Notes: a model not told the origin generated them from the sequence alone. Numbered from the stretch's first letter, positions 10,512 through 23,349 are shown. The stretch: 64,000 nucleotides of DNA from Cheilinus undulatus (GCF_018320785.1 NC_054877.1:10125030-10189029); one strand, 5' to 3'. Numbers and translations are program-made.

Positions 10512-13500
10512 CTTAAAGACAAATCAGAAGAATGGTTATTTTGCTGTTTCAATTGCTTTATTAGTTTAAATTGTGCTGTCATGATGCTGACTTTGCTGAT
10601 TTCATGTTTGACAGTAAGCAAGCAGGTTCAACTACACTCCACAATATACTAACAAACTTTATGATTAAAACTTATGATTCTTTGCTAAACTGCATATATG
10701 TGTATTCTGTATACAAATGAGTAATTCCAGGGATATTTTTGGAGACTGTATTTTTGTTTCACTTTTCCAATGCCTTCATTTTTCACCACCAACATCAAAT
10801 AGGACATAATAAGATCCACAGTCTGCTGGGATTGTCATACAAGACAAAATTAGCTTGACTTTCTTCACTCTTAACACTGGATAGAGCATGCATCAGATAA
10901 AGCTCCTGCATCAGAAGCACCAAATCAGTAGTGTGGAGATAGTTTCTTCATTTGGCTGGCAAATGCAGATAAAAGGGATGAACCTGTAGAAAAGGCTCTG
11001 CAGGTTCAACGAGTAATGAGAAGTGGCAACTGAAGTTAAGTTTTCTGCACTTCTTGCCAACATGAGTTATCAAAAGGCCACAGAGGTGATCTGGATCTAA
11101 CACAGCATGTTACTTCAGAGAAGGACAAGAAGCTCGCGAAAGAAAAAGATGGAAGCACTATCAGTCTGTTTTTGTGACATTGATGACACCAGAAGATGAA
11201 AAACGGCAGTGAATGAAGCCATCATGTGTAAGTGTGCTGGAAAAGTGGACTAAAGCAATGACAAGTTGAACCTTTAGTCATGATTTTTTTTTCTGTAAAA
11301 AATGCACCATATGGACAAAAGTATTTGGCTGGACCAGTTTATCATTAAATTCAGGTGCTTCAATCAGACCTGTTGCCAAAGGTGAAGAAAATCAAGCATC
11401 TAGCCCTGAGGTCCCCATTTACAAACATTTGTGATGTAAAATGTGTCGTTCTGAAGAGCTCAGTGACTTTAAGTGTGGTACTGTGATGGATGTCACCTTC
11501 ACAATAAGGTCGTTTGTAAATTTAATCTCTGCTGGGTATTTTCACAGTCAACTCTAAGTTATTTTACAAAGTGGAAGCATTTAGGAACAACAGCCACAAA
11601 GCAGAAAAACCTCACTGATTCCATAGCTGAAGGGTTCTGAACTTCCAATGCCAAGCATCAGAAAGAGTGGTGTAAAGCACATCATCACTGGTTTGGAGGA
11701 TGCTGGGAGAACATTACCTGCCTGGCTGCATTGTGCCAACTGTGACGTTTGGTGAAGAAGGGATAATGTATGGGGCTGACTGTGCCCTTATGCACGAAGC
11801 AAGGACCATACACCTTATCCACACGAAGACTAAAATGATATATTTCAATTTGTTTTGAAACCATTTTCTGTAAACATGGGATCATTTCAGGAAATGTCTG
11901 TGCAAGCACAGTACCACTGAAGCCTGTAGGTAGCTCTGTAACGCTGCCATGGACATGGACCAAAAAGAGAGAAGATTACAGAGCATGCAAATAAAGCATT
12001 TGTGCCATACACAGAAACAAGAACATGTTCCAAAGTCCAATCGTGTTCACGGTAGTGGTAAAGAAGCATCAGATTTGTAATCCACAATTGTTGTTTTGCC
12101 TGGACCCACGCATGCAGCTTAAGTCAGCTATGCTATGTGTGACGAAATCGTTTCTAGATGCAGCTGACTGTCCACACAGAGGCGAAACAGTAGGCGTTTA
12201 CAGATTTGTTCACTCTGGGACCCGGTTTCAAAACGTAGCATTTATGGCCTCCCAAAACGCTGTTTCTGTGTGCATGAAATGTCAATACAACAAAAAAATC
12301 ATGTGTGTACTCCTGAATACACGTCTTTGGGTAGGTGGGGCCTAGGTTTAATGAGATCAGTGTGGAAGAACTTGACTGGCCCTCACAGAGTCCTGACCTG
12401 AACCACATCGAGCACCTTTGGGTTGAACTGGAATGGAGATTGCAAGTCCAACATCAGTGCCTGACCTCATAAATGCTCTACAAGATGAATGGGCACAAAT
12501 TTCCTCAAAACACTCAAAAATCTTGTGGAAAGCCTTTCAAGAAAAGTGGAGGTTGTTATAGCTGTAAAAGGAGGGGAACTCCATATTAAAGTACATGTAC
12601 CTGAATACAATGTAATTAAAGTCCCTGTAGGTGGAATGGTCAGGTGGCCAAATACTTTTGTCCATATAGCGTACATCTAAAATGACTCTCAGATGGAGGT
12701 ATGTGGTCTACACTGCTGTGGCACTCCAAACTACATATCTTGTCCCTGATTTGGCAATGAAAAAGTTGGCAGCCCTAAACACAGAGGACAACCTGCAAGG
12801 CAACACTGCAGCACATTGGAAGAGATGGACTGTTGTTCATCTTGAGATTTAATCAGGTTCATCTGGTCCAACACAAAGCAGTGAAGCACAAAGAAAGCAA
12901 ATCAACCAGAGACATGAGTTGCAGGCAGGTAGGAGCAAACAGCAGATCCTGAAACAGTGGTTAAGTGCAAAGGTTAGCATAATACAAGCTAACTGTTAGC
13001 ATCTTACATCATAATTCAGAAGTGTGCACAGGGATAGGCAGCAGTAATATGATAGTGAGCTTTTATATCTCTGATCTATTTCAGATTTGCTCCAGAAATT
13101 CTGAACTTTGATGTATCTGGTGAATTCTGAGGAGAGATGTTTTAAAAAATCTTCCACTTACCTCGGGATCTGCATAAACCGTATTTTCCATTTCTTCTGG
13201 TTCCTCTGCAGATCAGTTATAAAAAACAACGTTAAAAATGACAATACTGGAGCTGCTTTTTAAGAGCAATTTAAAGATTGTCTACAGTGATAGAAGCAGT
13301 TTAGCAACTTAATTATTGATAGAGTAAGTAAAACCTTAGACCACTTTTTCAGATGAAACCCTAGCCATGGGTATTTAACAGTACTACTTATAAGCTAGGG
13401 TCTAAATATTGACATTTTACAACAAAGCATTTAAATTATACATACTTCCCTTTACAGCTTTAAACCATCTGCTGCAAATTGAATAATTTAAAGATCTAAT

Positions 13501-16500
13501 TGATTGATCTAGTGACAGGTTTTTATGTGGTGCCAACGTTCACCACCACAGGGCTCAACAATTACCGTCAGCTTTTTCATTAGCTTCATCAATAGCAGCC
13601 ATCAGCCAAAATCTACAGCTTCAATAATATACAAGCTGGACTCGTCTACATGACCATATATCTTGATTTCAGACTCAGGTTGCTGGTTGTGAGTCTACCT
13701 AAATGGTTTCAACACTATGGCTGATGATCTCATCTAAGAAGCAGCATGGACTGATTGATATGTGGCTGATTAGGGACACTAGGCTGTTTTCCATGATGTT
13801 CTAAAGGATTATTCTATTCCAGAGCAGGTGAACCTCAGCTGAAATTCTAGGGTTTAGTTTATATTTAATAATTAACAATAGGTAATGAATAATGAAAATT
13901 ATGAGCTCTATGCACGCAGATAGCAGAAACAAGTGGAGATCAAGGCTGATAGAGCGTCTGTTTGAAAGCAGTAGAGTGGAGACAGGATGGGTGCAGAGGA
14001 CAAAAAGAGTGCACAAATACTGCAAAACACAAAAGCACACCAACATAATTCAACACTTAAAATAGGGCAGAGATTTGAAGCTCAAAAATGTTGCACAAAT
14101 GACAGCAAGAGTCAAACAGAATGCTCTTGGTGTTTGGATTTCTACATCACAGCTGATGTTATGGTTCAACCTCCAACACTCAAGGAATGAAGATGAGACT
14201 TGAATAATGAAACATACAGCAGGTTTTGAAAGTAGAATGAAAGTAGAATAAAACATTTTGATGAAAAGGTAACAAGGCTCATGTAAAACGAAACGGTCTA
14301 CTTACAATGATTGTGAGTAACATTATTAGGCTTGCAGTCCTAAATTAACAAGGCTTTTATTTACCACCTCACCATGTGTGTGTTGCTGCATTACCTCTGC
14401 CTTCAAAACTTTCATATGAATGGGTCAGAGTTTGCTCACGGGGGCCTGTTTTGTGTGTACACAACTTTTCGAAATGTTTTTGAATGAGACTCCTGTGCCG
14501 TCCCTGTGGTGAGTTGATTTTTAATAAGCTCTGCTAAAATTGTCTTAAAGGGTTCATTTGTTCTTCTAACATGTTATACTGTCCGTGTTACAAATCTGTT
14601 GAAATCTTAGAATGAAAAACCAAACAAATTACAACAATGTTGATCTATCATTCAGTAATTTAGGTTATCAATGTTATGCTTTGCCACTTAAAATCAGTTT
14701 CTTGAGCAGAAAGCTTTTAGAGCAACTTCTCTTGAATTTGACTTACGTTTTCTTTTCCACTGTCGACAAAGTAATGCTCCAACAATTACTCCAGCCAGAA
14801 GGACGACGAGGACAACAGCAGGAACGATGGAATAGAGAGTTGCTTCATGGATCTGCTTGTGATATTCTGGATTTAAAAAGACAGGGCAGCTGTATTAGAA
14901 ATTCAGAACTTAGGACTTAGATCTTAATCTTGGTGCATAACTGAGAGTGTGCTAAACCTTCACATCTTCTAATTGTAAATTTAAAACCTTCAGTTTTATT
15001 TGAAAGAATCCAAAAAGATAATATGGAGAGGCACAAAATCCACATTGATTGAAGTCCAGTGTGAAGTTTCCACAGTCAGTGATGATTTGGGCTGCCATGG
15101 CATCTGACTGTGTTTTCTGAAGTCCACAGTCAACGCAGCCATCTACCAGGACATTTTAGAGACCTTCATGCTTCCTTCTGCTGATAAGCTTTATGGAGAT
15201 GCTGATTTGCTTTTCCAGCAGGACTTGGCACCTGCCCACACTGCCAAAGGTACCAAAAGCTGGTTCAATGACCATGGTTTACTGTGCTTGATTGGCCAGC
15301 AAACTGGCCTGACCTGAATCCCATAGAGAATCTATGGAGTATTGTCAAGAGGAAGATGAGAGACACCAGACCCAACAATGCAGGTAACCTGAAGGTCCCT
15401 ATCAAAGCAACCTGGGCTTCCATTACACCTGAGCAGTGCCACAGGCTGATCGCCTCCATGCCACACCACATTGATGCAAGTATTGAAGGCATGAGCATAC
15501 TTTTCAGAAGCCTGAACTTTAAAACCTTTCCTTACTATAACTATAGATAGATCATGATAAGGGAGTGATAATTTGTATTTGAAATAAATTAATATTGAAA
15601 ATTTATATTAGAAAAATCCATCTTTTTCCCCAAACGTCTCACAGGCCAGATGACACCTGCTGGCCCTGGACCTGGCCCGCAGGCCGCCATCTGGAGATGG
15701 CTAGTATAAAGTCACACTGGTTTGTTAACAGGTGCAGAAGAAGAATGTCTTCTTCTACGGCAAATTGTCGGTATATTTAACCAGTGGGACTAAATGGCGC
15801 ATGCCTAAAAATTGTATTCAGATCAGATTGAGATGCATGATCACACGTATCTGAATCGGATTGTATCTTCCATCGTCCATGTGTACAGAGACATTTTCAT
15901 CTCTGATCTGAATGACTTTAATCTGATTGTGAAAAAATGCTCACATAACCACAGCTACTATCACCCCTGGGCCAAGGAACTAAAAACTGTTTTCAAAACC
16001 AATAACATGTCGTTCATTTTTTGAAATAAGTTACTATGTGACTTTCAGGACATTAAGACTTCTATGTTTACTAAATACAGACAAAAATGGTCTGTGGATA
16101 TATATGGTGTAAACCAAAACTATGAACATATTGTCTTATGAAGAATAGCTATGATTTAGAGTCTTATGTGAAGGATTATCTCACTATAAAACAGGGATCA
16201 TTATGGACAGAGTTGCGCTCAGGAACTTTTCTCTGATCCATAGAGACTGGCAGGTTTAATGCTATTCCAGAGGAGGACAGAGTGTGTTTGTTGTGTAACT
16301 TTGGAAAAACTGAGAACGAGATCCATTTTCTGTTTCCCTGTCCAATTTATGATGACTTAAGAGATTTACTTTTTAGGAAAATATCCTTAATTAATGCTGA
16401 CTTTTTCTGGTTTGATGACTGAAAAACTTGAGTTCTGTTTCAGAAAAGGAACCTTTGTTATAGCAGAATTTATCTGCAAAACCTGAGAGAAAAGGCAGAG

Positions 16501-19500
16501 TGTATTGTTTACTTCTGAGCTGGGAAAAGATCACGCAACTTTGTAATTGTTATGAATTTATCTTTCTGTAAAATGCTGCTATTGTATTTCTGGTGTCTTA
16601 TAAACCCATGTGGGTTAGGCACTTTTTGTGCATGACATGTAAATAAAGTACAATAAATCAATCAACTAGTCTGCTCTGCAGTTAGGATTAATAATGAAAA
16701 ATGAATGTCACTGATCAGTTTAGCTTTAAACAAATAAACTCAGCAAGGACAAATCATTTCTGCCTTAAATCAATGCTTAGTGTCTATAGTTTGTTTAAAA
16801 AAGTACTTTTTTTCCATCAGTTTACAGTGAAAATTTGTTACAATACATACTAACATCTATTAGTCTTAAATCATGGCAGTGTTTCTGTAGCCAAGGTTGT
16901 TTTTTATAAGGAATGTAAACTCCAATATCTCAACATCTATCTGAGTGTTGTCTAAGAAAGTTGTTAGTCTTACCAGGAGTCTTTCCACAAAGATCTTCAA
17001 TCTTTCTGGCGTCCACTTCCAAGCTGACCTGGTTGCTATGGTTACAGATGACAGAGCCATTCTCCAGGTAGATGTCCAGAGAAGCACCAGGTGTGGTTCT
17101 CTCTCCTCCCTCATGAGAGCAGGTTTGGTTTCTACATGTGAACGTGCTGCTGATGAGAGAGTCCAGACTTCTGCAGATCACTGTGAGGTTAGACCAGTCT
17201 GAGCTGCAGGATTTCACCATCAGTTCTACTCTAGACACTGGATCTGTGAGAATCAGAGTAAATGTGAGGAGTTTATAGACAGAGAACTACTTCATCCACA
17301 TTTATAATGTGAGGAAACTTACCCTGAACTGTGACCTTGTGTTTGGCTACATCAGTGACACTGGTAACACGTGCTACATAAACTCCACTGTCATTCAGCT
17401 GAACATTCTTCAACAGCAGAGAGTGATTTTCTGCAAAAAATTCAGCTCTTGATTTATAACTCCCAAAAGCTATTGGTTTGCCACCATAAGATAGTTTTCC
17501 AATAGGAGTTGTGCCATTAAAACCCCATGTTAAATCGTGCCCTTCTTCTTTCAGTGTAACTACTCCCTTTACATCCAGGAGTAAATCCGTTCCTGTTCGT
17601 TTAAACACAGGAGTCTCTGCAAAAAGAACAGAAATCAAAATCATTTATATGATCAGAGTAACTATAATCAATGTTTCCATGTTAACAATTTGTTATTTGA
17701 AATATTGGACTTGAATGATGATGTTGAATGCTTGGTTTATGTGTCAGTTTACTCATGTTTTTAGCTCAAACTTCCTCTTATGTTTCTTTGTTTATATTTA
17801 ACCCAGCACTTGATACTTTATTTTTGCTTCTTTGATGCTCTGCTGTATAACTTTAATTTTACTGTACTTAAATTTTTGAGAAATGTACAAAATAAATCAA
17901 CACCACACACCACAGCAAAGGAAAAACAGTATAACAGCCATGATTGATAATTTCCCCATTGTTATAAGGTCTCTGTGACGTCAAACCCACCATGAGAGCT
18001 AAAATAAAGTTCACACATTTTACTTTGATACTTCAGGTTGTTTACCACACAATCATCTAAATTTGAGAACCATCAGATCTCAACTAATATTGACATTCAG
18101 CCACTTCATGGTTCATATTTACACTTGAGAATTAGAAATTTAGTAGTGTCTTGTGTTGATATTAGATAAAGGCAATGAGATGGTTTTATTTTATTAGCTG
18201 ACCATTTGATAAGTGTTTATTAATACAACTTTATTTTTGCATCATAAAATACAATTTACAATACAAAGTAAACCTTGTAGGACAGGACAGGACAGCAGTA
18301 TTAATGCTGAAATCATGGATATTAGCCTTCATACAGTGGCTGTTTTATTTTTTAATCCTTTAGGGATATCTGTAAATCTATCAGACCACCTGTGGATGGG
18401 TAAATGAGCCCTAAACTACATCACCACAATAAAATAACATGAGAATAATAATGGAGCTTGAAAAGAAATGCAGGATCAGTGAGTGTAAGCTCAAACAGAT
18501 AATAATTTATAATATTTATTACTTTGATATTTAGATCAAAGTTTTACCTCAGGCTTAAACAACTCTGTGATTTATTCAGTGTTTAGTTGTATGGTTAATG
18601 AGTCTGACCTTCTTAGGCTGTATTTCAATGTTATAATTTTTCTCTTTTTAACTCTGTAAAGCACTTTTAAATTCTCTGTTTTACAGGTGCTCTATAAATA
18701 AAGTCATCTTCAATAAATATCTGAAATATTTAAAGTAGTGTCTTATTTATACAAGCCTTTTCTACTGTAACTGTGAATATCAGATTTTTAAAATATCGTT
18801 TGTAGCTAAGATTTGAGGATTTGGTCTTGGGCTTGAATTGAAAATGTCTTTTGGTTTTAGTCCCTTTGATATTTATAGATCAATTAAAACTCCAAAAATG
18901 TATTTTACTTAACTTAAACTGTTTTCTTTCTTTTGACTGATTTAATAAGCCGAATTTTAACAGTATGTAAACTCCATTACAAAAAATAAACTCATATTAA
19001 TGCTATTTCAGTACTTTGATTGATTTAGATACAGATAAAACACCTACAAACTTTGAATGAAGGACATTGACTTATTTCAGAGTATTTTCAAAGAAAAGAG
19101 GGGTGTAAATGATTTTAATTTATCAATACCAAAATCAACATTTTTCATTTTCTTCATGTGGCATTTGAACATGTCATGATTGCATGCATACACCTTATTT
19201 TACTATTTTCCTAAGATTTCTGTAATCCCTCTTGGAATTTCCATGTTAACTCAGGAAACCCAGCTTTATTTTCCAACAAAAAAAAGGCAAACAGGTAGAA
19301 ATTTGGGACAAATAATGAGATTTACTTGTTACCAAAGGACACCTTACAAAACACATGTATGAGTATACTGTATGTCCCCTTAGGCTTCCGTGATTTTTGC
19401 CACCTTTTTGAACATCAAACATTTGTGACCCACTGAAAAGAGCTTTGTGACCCAATTTGGGTCCCAACCCATTAGTTGAGAACCATTTTTTTTATATAAA

Positions 19501-22500
19501 GGAAGAAATAGATCAATAACAGTAACATGGATTTGCTGATGCTACTTCAGTCGTGTCAGGAGAGGACGAGTCAGCGTACAGCTGAGGTGGAAAAAGTTTA
19601 TGATTACTGTACTCAAGTAAAATACAGTTACTCAGGTTAAAATCTACTTATGTCAAAGTAAAGGTACTGGTCCATAAATCTACTCAAGTAGAGGTAAAAA
19701 TTATTCAAAGTTTACTTTAAGTACTGAGCAGCGACTGAGGAGATGTACTTGTGATCTTTTCTTATTTGTAAGAACAACAAGAGAACAGATATCAGGCCAG
19801 GTTGTTCAGGTGAAGTCACACCTCTATTATTAAGTCAAACACTCGGTAAAATTTACAGGGTTAATAAACTCCTAAGGGAGTTAAATTCACACTTTAAAAG
19901 TGTCAGTATTGGCAAACACTACATAAAGCTGAACTGCACATGAAAGTGTTAAATATTTTACAATATGACAGAGCTGCAGTAACACTTACAGTGGTAAGGT
20001 GGGTCTCTCTGAACAAAACAAGCAGAATCAGCCTCATAGCAAGGGAATGCATTCTGATGAAGAATATTAACTATGGGTCTCAGTCACAGGCAGGAACTCT
20101 AATTCAGTGGATAACCTCACACATGATCCAAATGAGCAGAAGAACCGCAGCAGGGATCACTGAACAACAACGCTTATTTTAGTCAGAGTGGAGTCAAAAT
20201 AACTCAGAAATATTTAACCCTTAGATATCAACACTCCAGTTTTTGCTTTGGTGATACTTTTTGTGAGTGAGAGAGAGTTGGCATGACTTTAACCTCAGTA
20301 TTTTTGTCACAATCCGTGCTGACTTCACTCCTACAGTGTGAGCATGCAAACCATGAGTTATCAGCACATAAATCATGCACAGTGGTCGTGTGATCTAAGT
20401 GGTTCAGTCACACAGTATGAGCTGACATCTGACCACAAACGTCACAGGGTCATCTTAAAATTGCACAGTGGCGCGCCAGTAGTCGAGTGGTTAAGGCGCA
20501 CGCCATATACGCAGGCGACCTGGGTTCGAATCCGGCCCGTGGCACTATTTCCTGCATGTCTCTCCCTGTTTCCGACTCTATCCACTGTCCTATCTAATAA
20601 AGGCCAAAAATAAATCTTTAAAAAAAAAAATTGCACAGTGAACATCAGACTTTACTGGATCTGCAAACAAGAAAGCTCTGCACAGAGTAGTTAAAACAGC
20701 TGAAAAGATTATTGTTACCCTGACTAGAAGAAGGCTGCACTTTACTCAACAAGTGTCTAATATTTAGTTTTTATCCTGATTTTAGCCCTAGGTTCTTGTA
20801 TGCTTTTATTACCTTTTTATTATATTCTTAATGATAATTGTCCCCTATTTATGTTGTAAATGCTGAGCTTACACTGACAAAGGACAATATTCTATTCTAC
20901 TTTATTCTGTTCAATAGGAATTTTATTCTTGATGCCAAACTGACAAAACAATTTCATTCTTAAACTTAAACACCTGCTGCAGCATAGAAAGGGCCAGTGA
21001 ACATTAATTGTCATTAACTGTCTGCAGTACCTTTAAAACTACACCTGAAGCGTAAATTTCTCTTTTATGTTTTGTTTTTAAGTCATACTGTCATTTATGA
21101 ATTATAGCACTAAATCCCTATCCTGCAAGTTATATAAAAAATCAACCTTTTCCATCCTTGTTAGGAGGCAGAAGGACACAAACTTTTTGTTTAGTGGAAC
21201 TTTATAATTCTCTAAATTATGAAAAGGTTTGACAGCATTCAAATCTACATTGGTGTTTTGGATAAATAATGCTTCTGACTGCCTGATAAGCAAATCCACT
21301 AGAGCATGTCCTCTGATCCTCCTTAGTTTTCCCTTGGTGCAATCATCCTCTCATGTTTTTCTTATCACAGCTATTCGTCTTCTTTCCACCAGATGGCACA
21401 GTTTTCTCAGCCCAGATCTCATAATGCCTCGCTGATCTTTCTAAATGGATGAAGGGATGTTAAGCTCAACCTGTACAGGACTGAGCTTGTTATCATTCCA
21501 GCCAGTCTCACCATGAAACCACAGATCAATATCCAGCTTAGATCAAATAAACTCATGATCACTAATTCTGCCAGAAATCTGGATGTCATGATGGATGACC
21601 AGCTAACCCTAAAGGTTCATGTGACCTCGATTGCTCTGTCTTGTTGATTTACCCTCTATAACATCTCGAGCTTTGACCCACCTGACAGAGCATCGACACA
21701 GCTCCTGGTACAGGTTCTTGACTACTGCAACTACAGGCCTCCCTGCAGCACATCTGGTCCTCAACCAACCCAACACAGCTGTTGTGGCATCAGCTCGCAT
21801 CAAATTCAAATCTCTAATCATTTCTTATAAAGCAGTAACTAAAGCTGCTCCTGATTACCTGGAATCCCTGATCCAGGTCTACACTCCTTCTCGTCACTAC
21901 ACTCCACCAGTGAAAGGCGCCTGGTACTTTCATCACATCAGGGCTCTGAGTCACCAGCTCAACTCGAATTTCCCTCGATGGTGGAGTGAATTATCAATTT
22001 TCATCCAATCCACAGAGTCCCTTTCTACTTTCGAGGGAAAATTAAAGACCCAGCTCCTTAAGGCCAGCTCAGACTACTTTTTCTCCCTTTGGGGAACTAA
22101 TGTGTGCGCTTTATTTTATTTTATTTACTTTATCACATTAAGCGCTATCTGAAGGAGAGCCAGTCCATGTTGTCCTCTGTCACGATCCCCGTCTGTTAAG
22201 TTTATTTTTTCACTTTTTTCGCACATTCATGTCTGTTTTATTTTTTGCTTGTTCTAATTTCTCTTTTCTGTTTTAGATCGATCATGCTCCACTCACCACG
22301 CCCCGCCTCTTCCTTACTGACTCTCCTTACCTCTTGTGTCACTCACCTCGTCCCCTCCCTCTCCTGTTCTCCGTCCTGCACGCTGCTCCTCACACCGGTC
22401 CTGCATCACTAATTAGTCATAGTATAATACTCACCTGCTCACCCACCTCCTTTGTTAGTCCGCTGACCTTCTCTGTCACGTACCAGCTCTCTAGTATACT

Positions 22501-23289
22501 CACGTGTTTGTTTCTTTTCGATCTCGACCTCGCCAGCCCTTTTGACTCCGCTCCTGTCTGCTGCTTATTTGTACCTTTGCCTGTGAGTTTTGGAACTTCT
22601 GGGTTTTGACTTCGGACTGAATTAAAGAATCTGAGTTTTGCCTCACGTCAACCTGTCTCAGAGTCTGCATTTTTGGGTTCTGTTTATCTTGTGTTCTGGT
22701 CCATGGTTCTTGACATCCTCTGGATACATCTATAATTGTTATCCATAATCCAACCAGTAGTTGTGTCTGCCCACCACCAGTTGATTGTTAACAGATATGT
22801 TTCTTTAAAGGTGACATTTTTTACCCCTTTAAGACATGTCTATATTGGTCTCAGAGGTCCTCAAAACATGCCTATGAAGTTTACACATTTTCTGAAAGGT
22901 GGAAAAAGAAAGGGGAGGAGCAAATGGAATTTTCTGGTGCTTGAGGGGATTGTGGATAGGCGAGGGGCACAGATTTTTGTTAGAAAAGCCTGAAAAGTGA
23001 TTTTTGCATAATATGTCCCCTTTAACATGAACTATGATCCTGTCTCTCTCAGGATTTTTAACTTCTAGAGTCTTTATGAGACCCAAACAGGCACAGGCCA
23101 TGAGGAATATCATTCTAAAAAAAAAAAAAGAAAGAAATACACAGAATGTATGTTTAGATTAAGTTTTAAGGCCTTGCCATAAAGACAAACCCCTAAACAA
23201 TGGACACATACTGTAAATATGATGAAGTTCTTACCTTGGGCTTCACATGAGAAGAGCAGAAACAGAGCAACAACGACGATGGAATCCAT
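9831..23289 (-). CDS. SLAM/CD2-family-like receptor with long repetitive tyrosine-motif tail (gene 2, six exons)
   Basis: Exons read on the - strand are 23289-23235, 17616-17323, 17243-16974, 14866-14747, 13205-13162 and 10511-9831. All junctions are GT-AG and phases agree, giving one 487-residue frame. The order is signal peptide (1-18), IgV (19-116), IgC2 (117-206), stalk and transmembrane segment (about 218-240), then a cytoplasmic tail of about 245 residues. The IgV has DSGVYVARV in place of DSGxYxC and no disulphide cysteines, as in CD2/SLAM proteins. The IgC2 has six cysteines. In mammals such receptors bind family members on other leukocytes and signal through TxYxx(V/I) motifs that recruit SAP-type adaptors or phosphatases. 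Tail tyrosines here are in TVYADP, TIYSLL, SLYATV, PTYSLL and SLYTTD. Best alternatives are CD48/CD244-like naming; one-to-one orthology cannot be given. Inhibitory function is inference. Confidence 0.82.
9934..10206 (-). repeat. 18-bp minisatellite in unit B
   Basis: Same 18-bp unit as at 9562-9796, about 15 imperfect copies, encoding the in-frame Gly-Pro-Thr-Glu-Ser-Thr type linker of gene 2. Variants (TEF, MEP, TGL) show point drift between copies. Confidence 0.9.
10374..10418 (-). repeat. Short form of the 18-bp/9-bp minisatellite in unit A
   Basis: Only a few 'gggctctgt' steps are present, encoding [15 protein letters not shown]. This is probably the unexpanded state from which the arrays of units B and C grew. 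Confidence 0.7.
11309..12667 (+). mobile_element. Tc1-like element in intron 5 of gene 2, with nested insertion
   Basis: Matching ends ATATGGACAAAAGTATTTGG (11309) and its reverse complement (to 12667) are typical Tc1 terminal repeats, with TA at both ends. Transposase relics include 'agtggtgtaaagcacatcatcactgg' near 11670 and 'gaacttgactggccctcaca' near 12370. About 180 bp of the transposase is deleted near 11775, and an unrelated 0.5 kb block (about 11813-12340) is inserted. It is inactive. Confidence 0.8.
11813..12340. mobile_element. Unclassified small element nested in the Tc1 copy
   Basis: It interrupts the Tc1 transposase relic between 'gcaaggaccatacac' and 'gagatcagtgtggaag'. It contains 'gggacccggtttcaaaacg' and mirrored segments (cgaagactaaaatgatatatttcaa against tgcatgaaatgtcaat), suggesting a non-autonomous DNA element. 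Ends are not exact. Confidence 0.4.
13162..13205 (-). CDS. Gene 2 exon 5: short cytoplasmic tyrosine exon
   Basis: The exon is 44 bp with acceptor CTGCAG|AG and donor GAG|GTAAGT. It encodes (Q)[20 protein letters not shown] matches the TxY start of an ITSM, but proline replaces the usual V/I at +3. Phase matches the flanking exons exactly (1 in, 0 out), which is the main support for such a small exon. Confidence 0.7.
13206..14746 (-). other. Intron 4 of gene 2
   Basis: AT-rich intron sequence. I see no exon, RNA gene or clear transposon. Short open frames here have no recognisable similarity. Confidence 0.6.
14747..14866 (-). CDS. Gene 2 exon 4: stalk and transmembrane segment
   Basis: The exon is 120 bp with acceptor ATCCAG|AA and donor AAAC|GTAAGT. 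It encodes [18 protein letters not shown]... with a hydrophobic run [17 protein letters not shown] and then the stop-transfer RQWKRK. It is unrelated to the transmembrane exons of genes 1 and 3, so the two halves of the receptor pair use different membrane and tail modules. Confidence 0.8.
15040..15550 (+). mobile_element. Tc1-type transposase fragment (catalytic region) in intron 3 of gene 2
   Basis: The + strand translation, with one stop and a frame change near 15285, includes [18 protein letters not shown], then [17 protein letters not shown] and [11 protein letters not shown]. These are the second and third catalytic blocks (D...D34E type) of Tc1 transposases. Terminal repeats were not identified. 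It lies antisense to the host gene. Confidence 0.8.
15800..16665 (+). mobile_element. 3' end of a non-LTR retrotransposon in intron 3 of gene 2
   Basis: Positions 16255-16380 encode [20 protein letters not shown] followed by [18 protein letters not shown], the Cys-Cys-His-Cys end of a LINE reverse transcriptase ORF. Upstream, 15950-16250 has further, frameshifted similarity. It ends at 'gtaaataaagtacaataaatcaatc', a LINE-like tail. Confidence 0.65.
16974..17243 (-). CDS. Gene 2 exon 3: IgC2 domain
   Basis: The exon is 270 bp with acceptor CTCACAG|AT and donor CCTG|GTAAG. It encodes [17 protein letters not shown] to IEDLCGKTP with six cysteines and four sequons (NLT, NQT, NGS, NHS). Extra cysteine pairs in domain 2 are a hallmark of SLAM-family receptors. 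It is about 90% identical in protein to exon 3 of gene 3, much closer than the IgV exons are. Confidence 0.87.
17323..17616 (-). CDS. Gene 2 exon 2: IgV domain
   Basis: The exon is 294 bp with acceptor TTGCAG|AG and donor CAGG|GTAAG. It encodes [16 protein letters not shown] through AKHKVTVQ. The tryptophan of strand C is in DLTWGFNG and the strand F motif is [11 protein letters not shown] with alanine where Ig domains usually have cysteine. N-glycosylation sequons are NGT and NHS. The corresponding exon of gene 3 (56350-56643) has identical length, but the strands around the C'-C'' region and the end of the domain differ strongly. Confidence 0.87.
17617..20456 (-). other. Intron 1 of gene 2, promoter-distal half; proximal part is inverted copy of gene 3 intron
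   Basis: About 17617-18560 is the reverse complement of about 55470-56349: both contain 'aaccatcagatctcaactaatattgac' and the 'gaccacctgtggatggg' segment next to the IgV exon. This extends the inverted duplication past the exon. 18640-18715 has an L2-like tail ('gtgctctataaataaagtc'). The rest is unremarkable AT-rich sequence. Confidence 0.65.
20471..20630 (+). mobile_element. tRNA-derived SINE with 14-bp target duplication
   Basis: The tRNA-like head has A-box-like 'tagtcgagtggttaaggcg' and B-box 'gggttcgaatcc'. It is followed by the common fish SINE body ('atttcctgcatgtctctccc', 'tatctaataaaggcc') and a poly-A tail. 'aaaattgcacagtg' flanks it exactly on both sides (20457-20470 and 20627-20640). 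It lies in intron 1 of gene 2. Confidence 0.92.
21370..22155 (+). mobile_element. L2/CR1-type LINE RT C-terminal relic
   Basis: Frameshifted translation gives [35 protein letters not shown]-type and [19 protein letters not shown] segments, in the order of the RT thumb and C-terminus of CR1/L2-like fish LINEs. It lies antisense to gene 2 in intron 1. Confidence 0.7.
22809..23021. mobile_element. TTAA-flanked MITE (copy 1) in intron 1 of gene 2
   Basis: TTAA stands on both sides (22805-22808 and 23022-23025). The ends are AGGTGACAT and ATGTCCCCT, inverted. The inner part matches the element at 54431-54780 in reverse ('ttatgcaaaaatcac', 'tttcaggcttttctaac'). TTAA targets are used by piggyBac- and Kolobok-type transposons; the AGG start favours Kolobok. 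Confidence 0.72.
23235..23289 (-). CDS. Gene 2 exon 1: signal peptide
   Basis: The exon translates to [18 protein letters not shown] and ends CAAG|GTAAG in phase 1. The hydrophobic core VVVALFLLF and the S-C-E-A-Q end fit a cleavable signal peptide. The start is the first ATG downstream of a short, purine-rich leader ('tctgagaaATGg'). Confidence 0.82.
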
Positions 23290-23349
23290 TTCTCAGAATA
23301 AGAGAAACAGGAGGGGAAATAACCTCATGCTGCTGTAGATGAAGAGTCA

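Noticed and set aside
20471-20545. tRNA gene
   Set aside because: A- and B-box are present, but a SINE body, poly-A tail and 14-bp target duplication follow, so it is a SINE head and not a functional tRNA gene.
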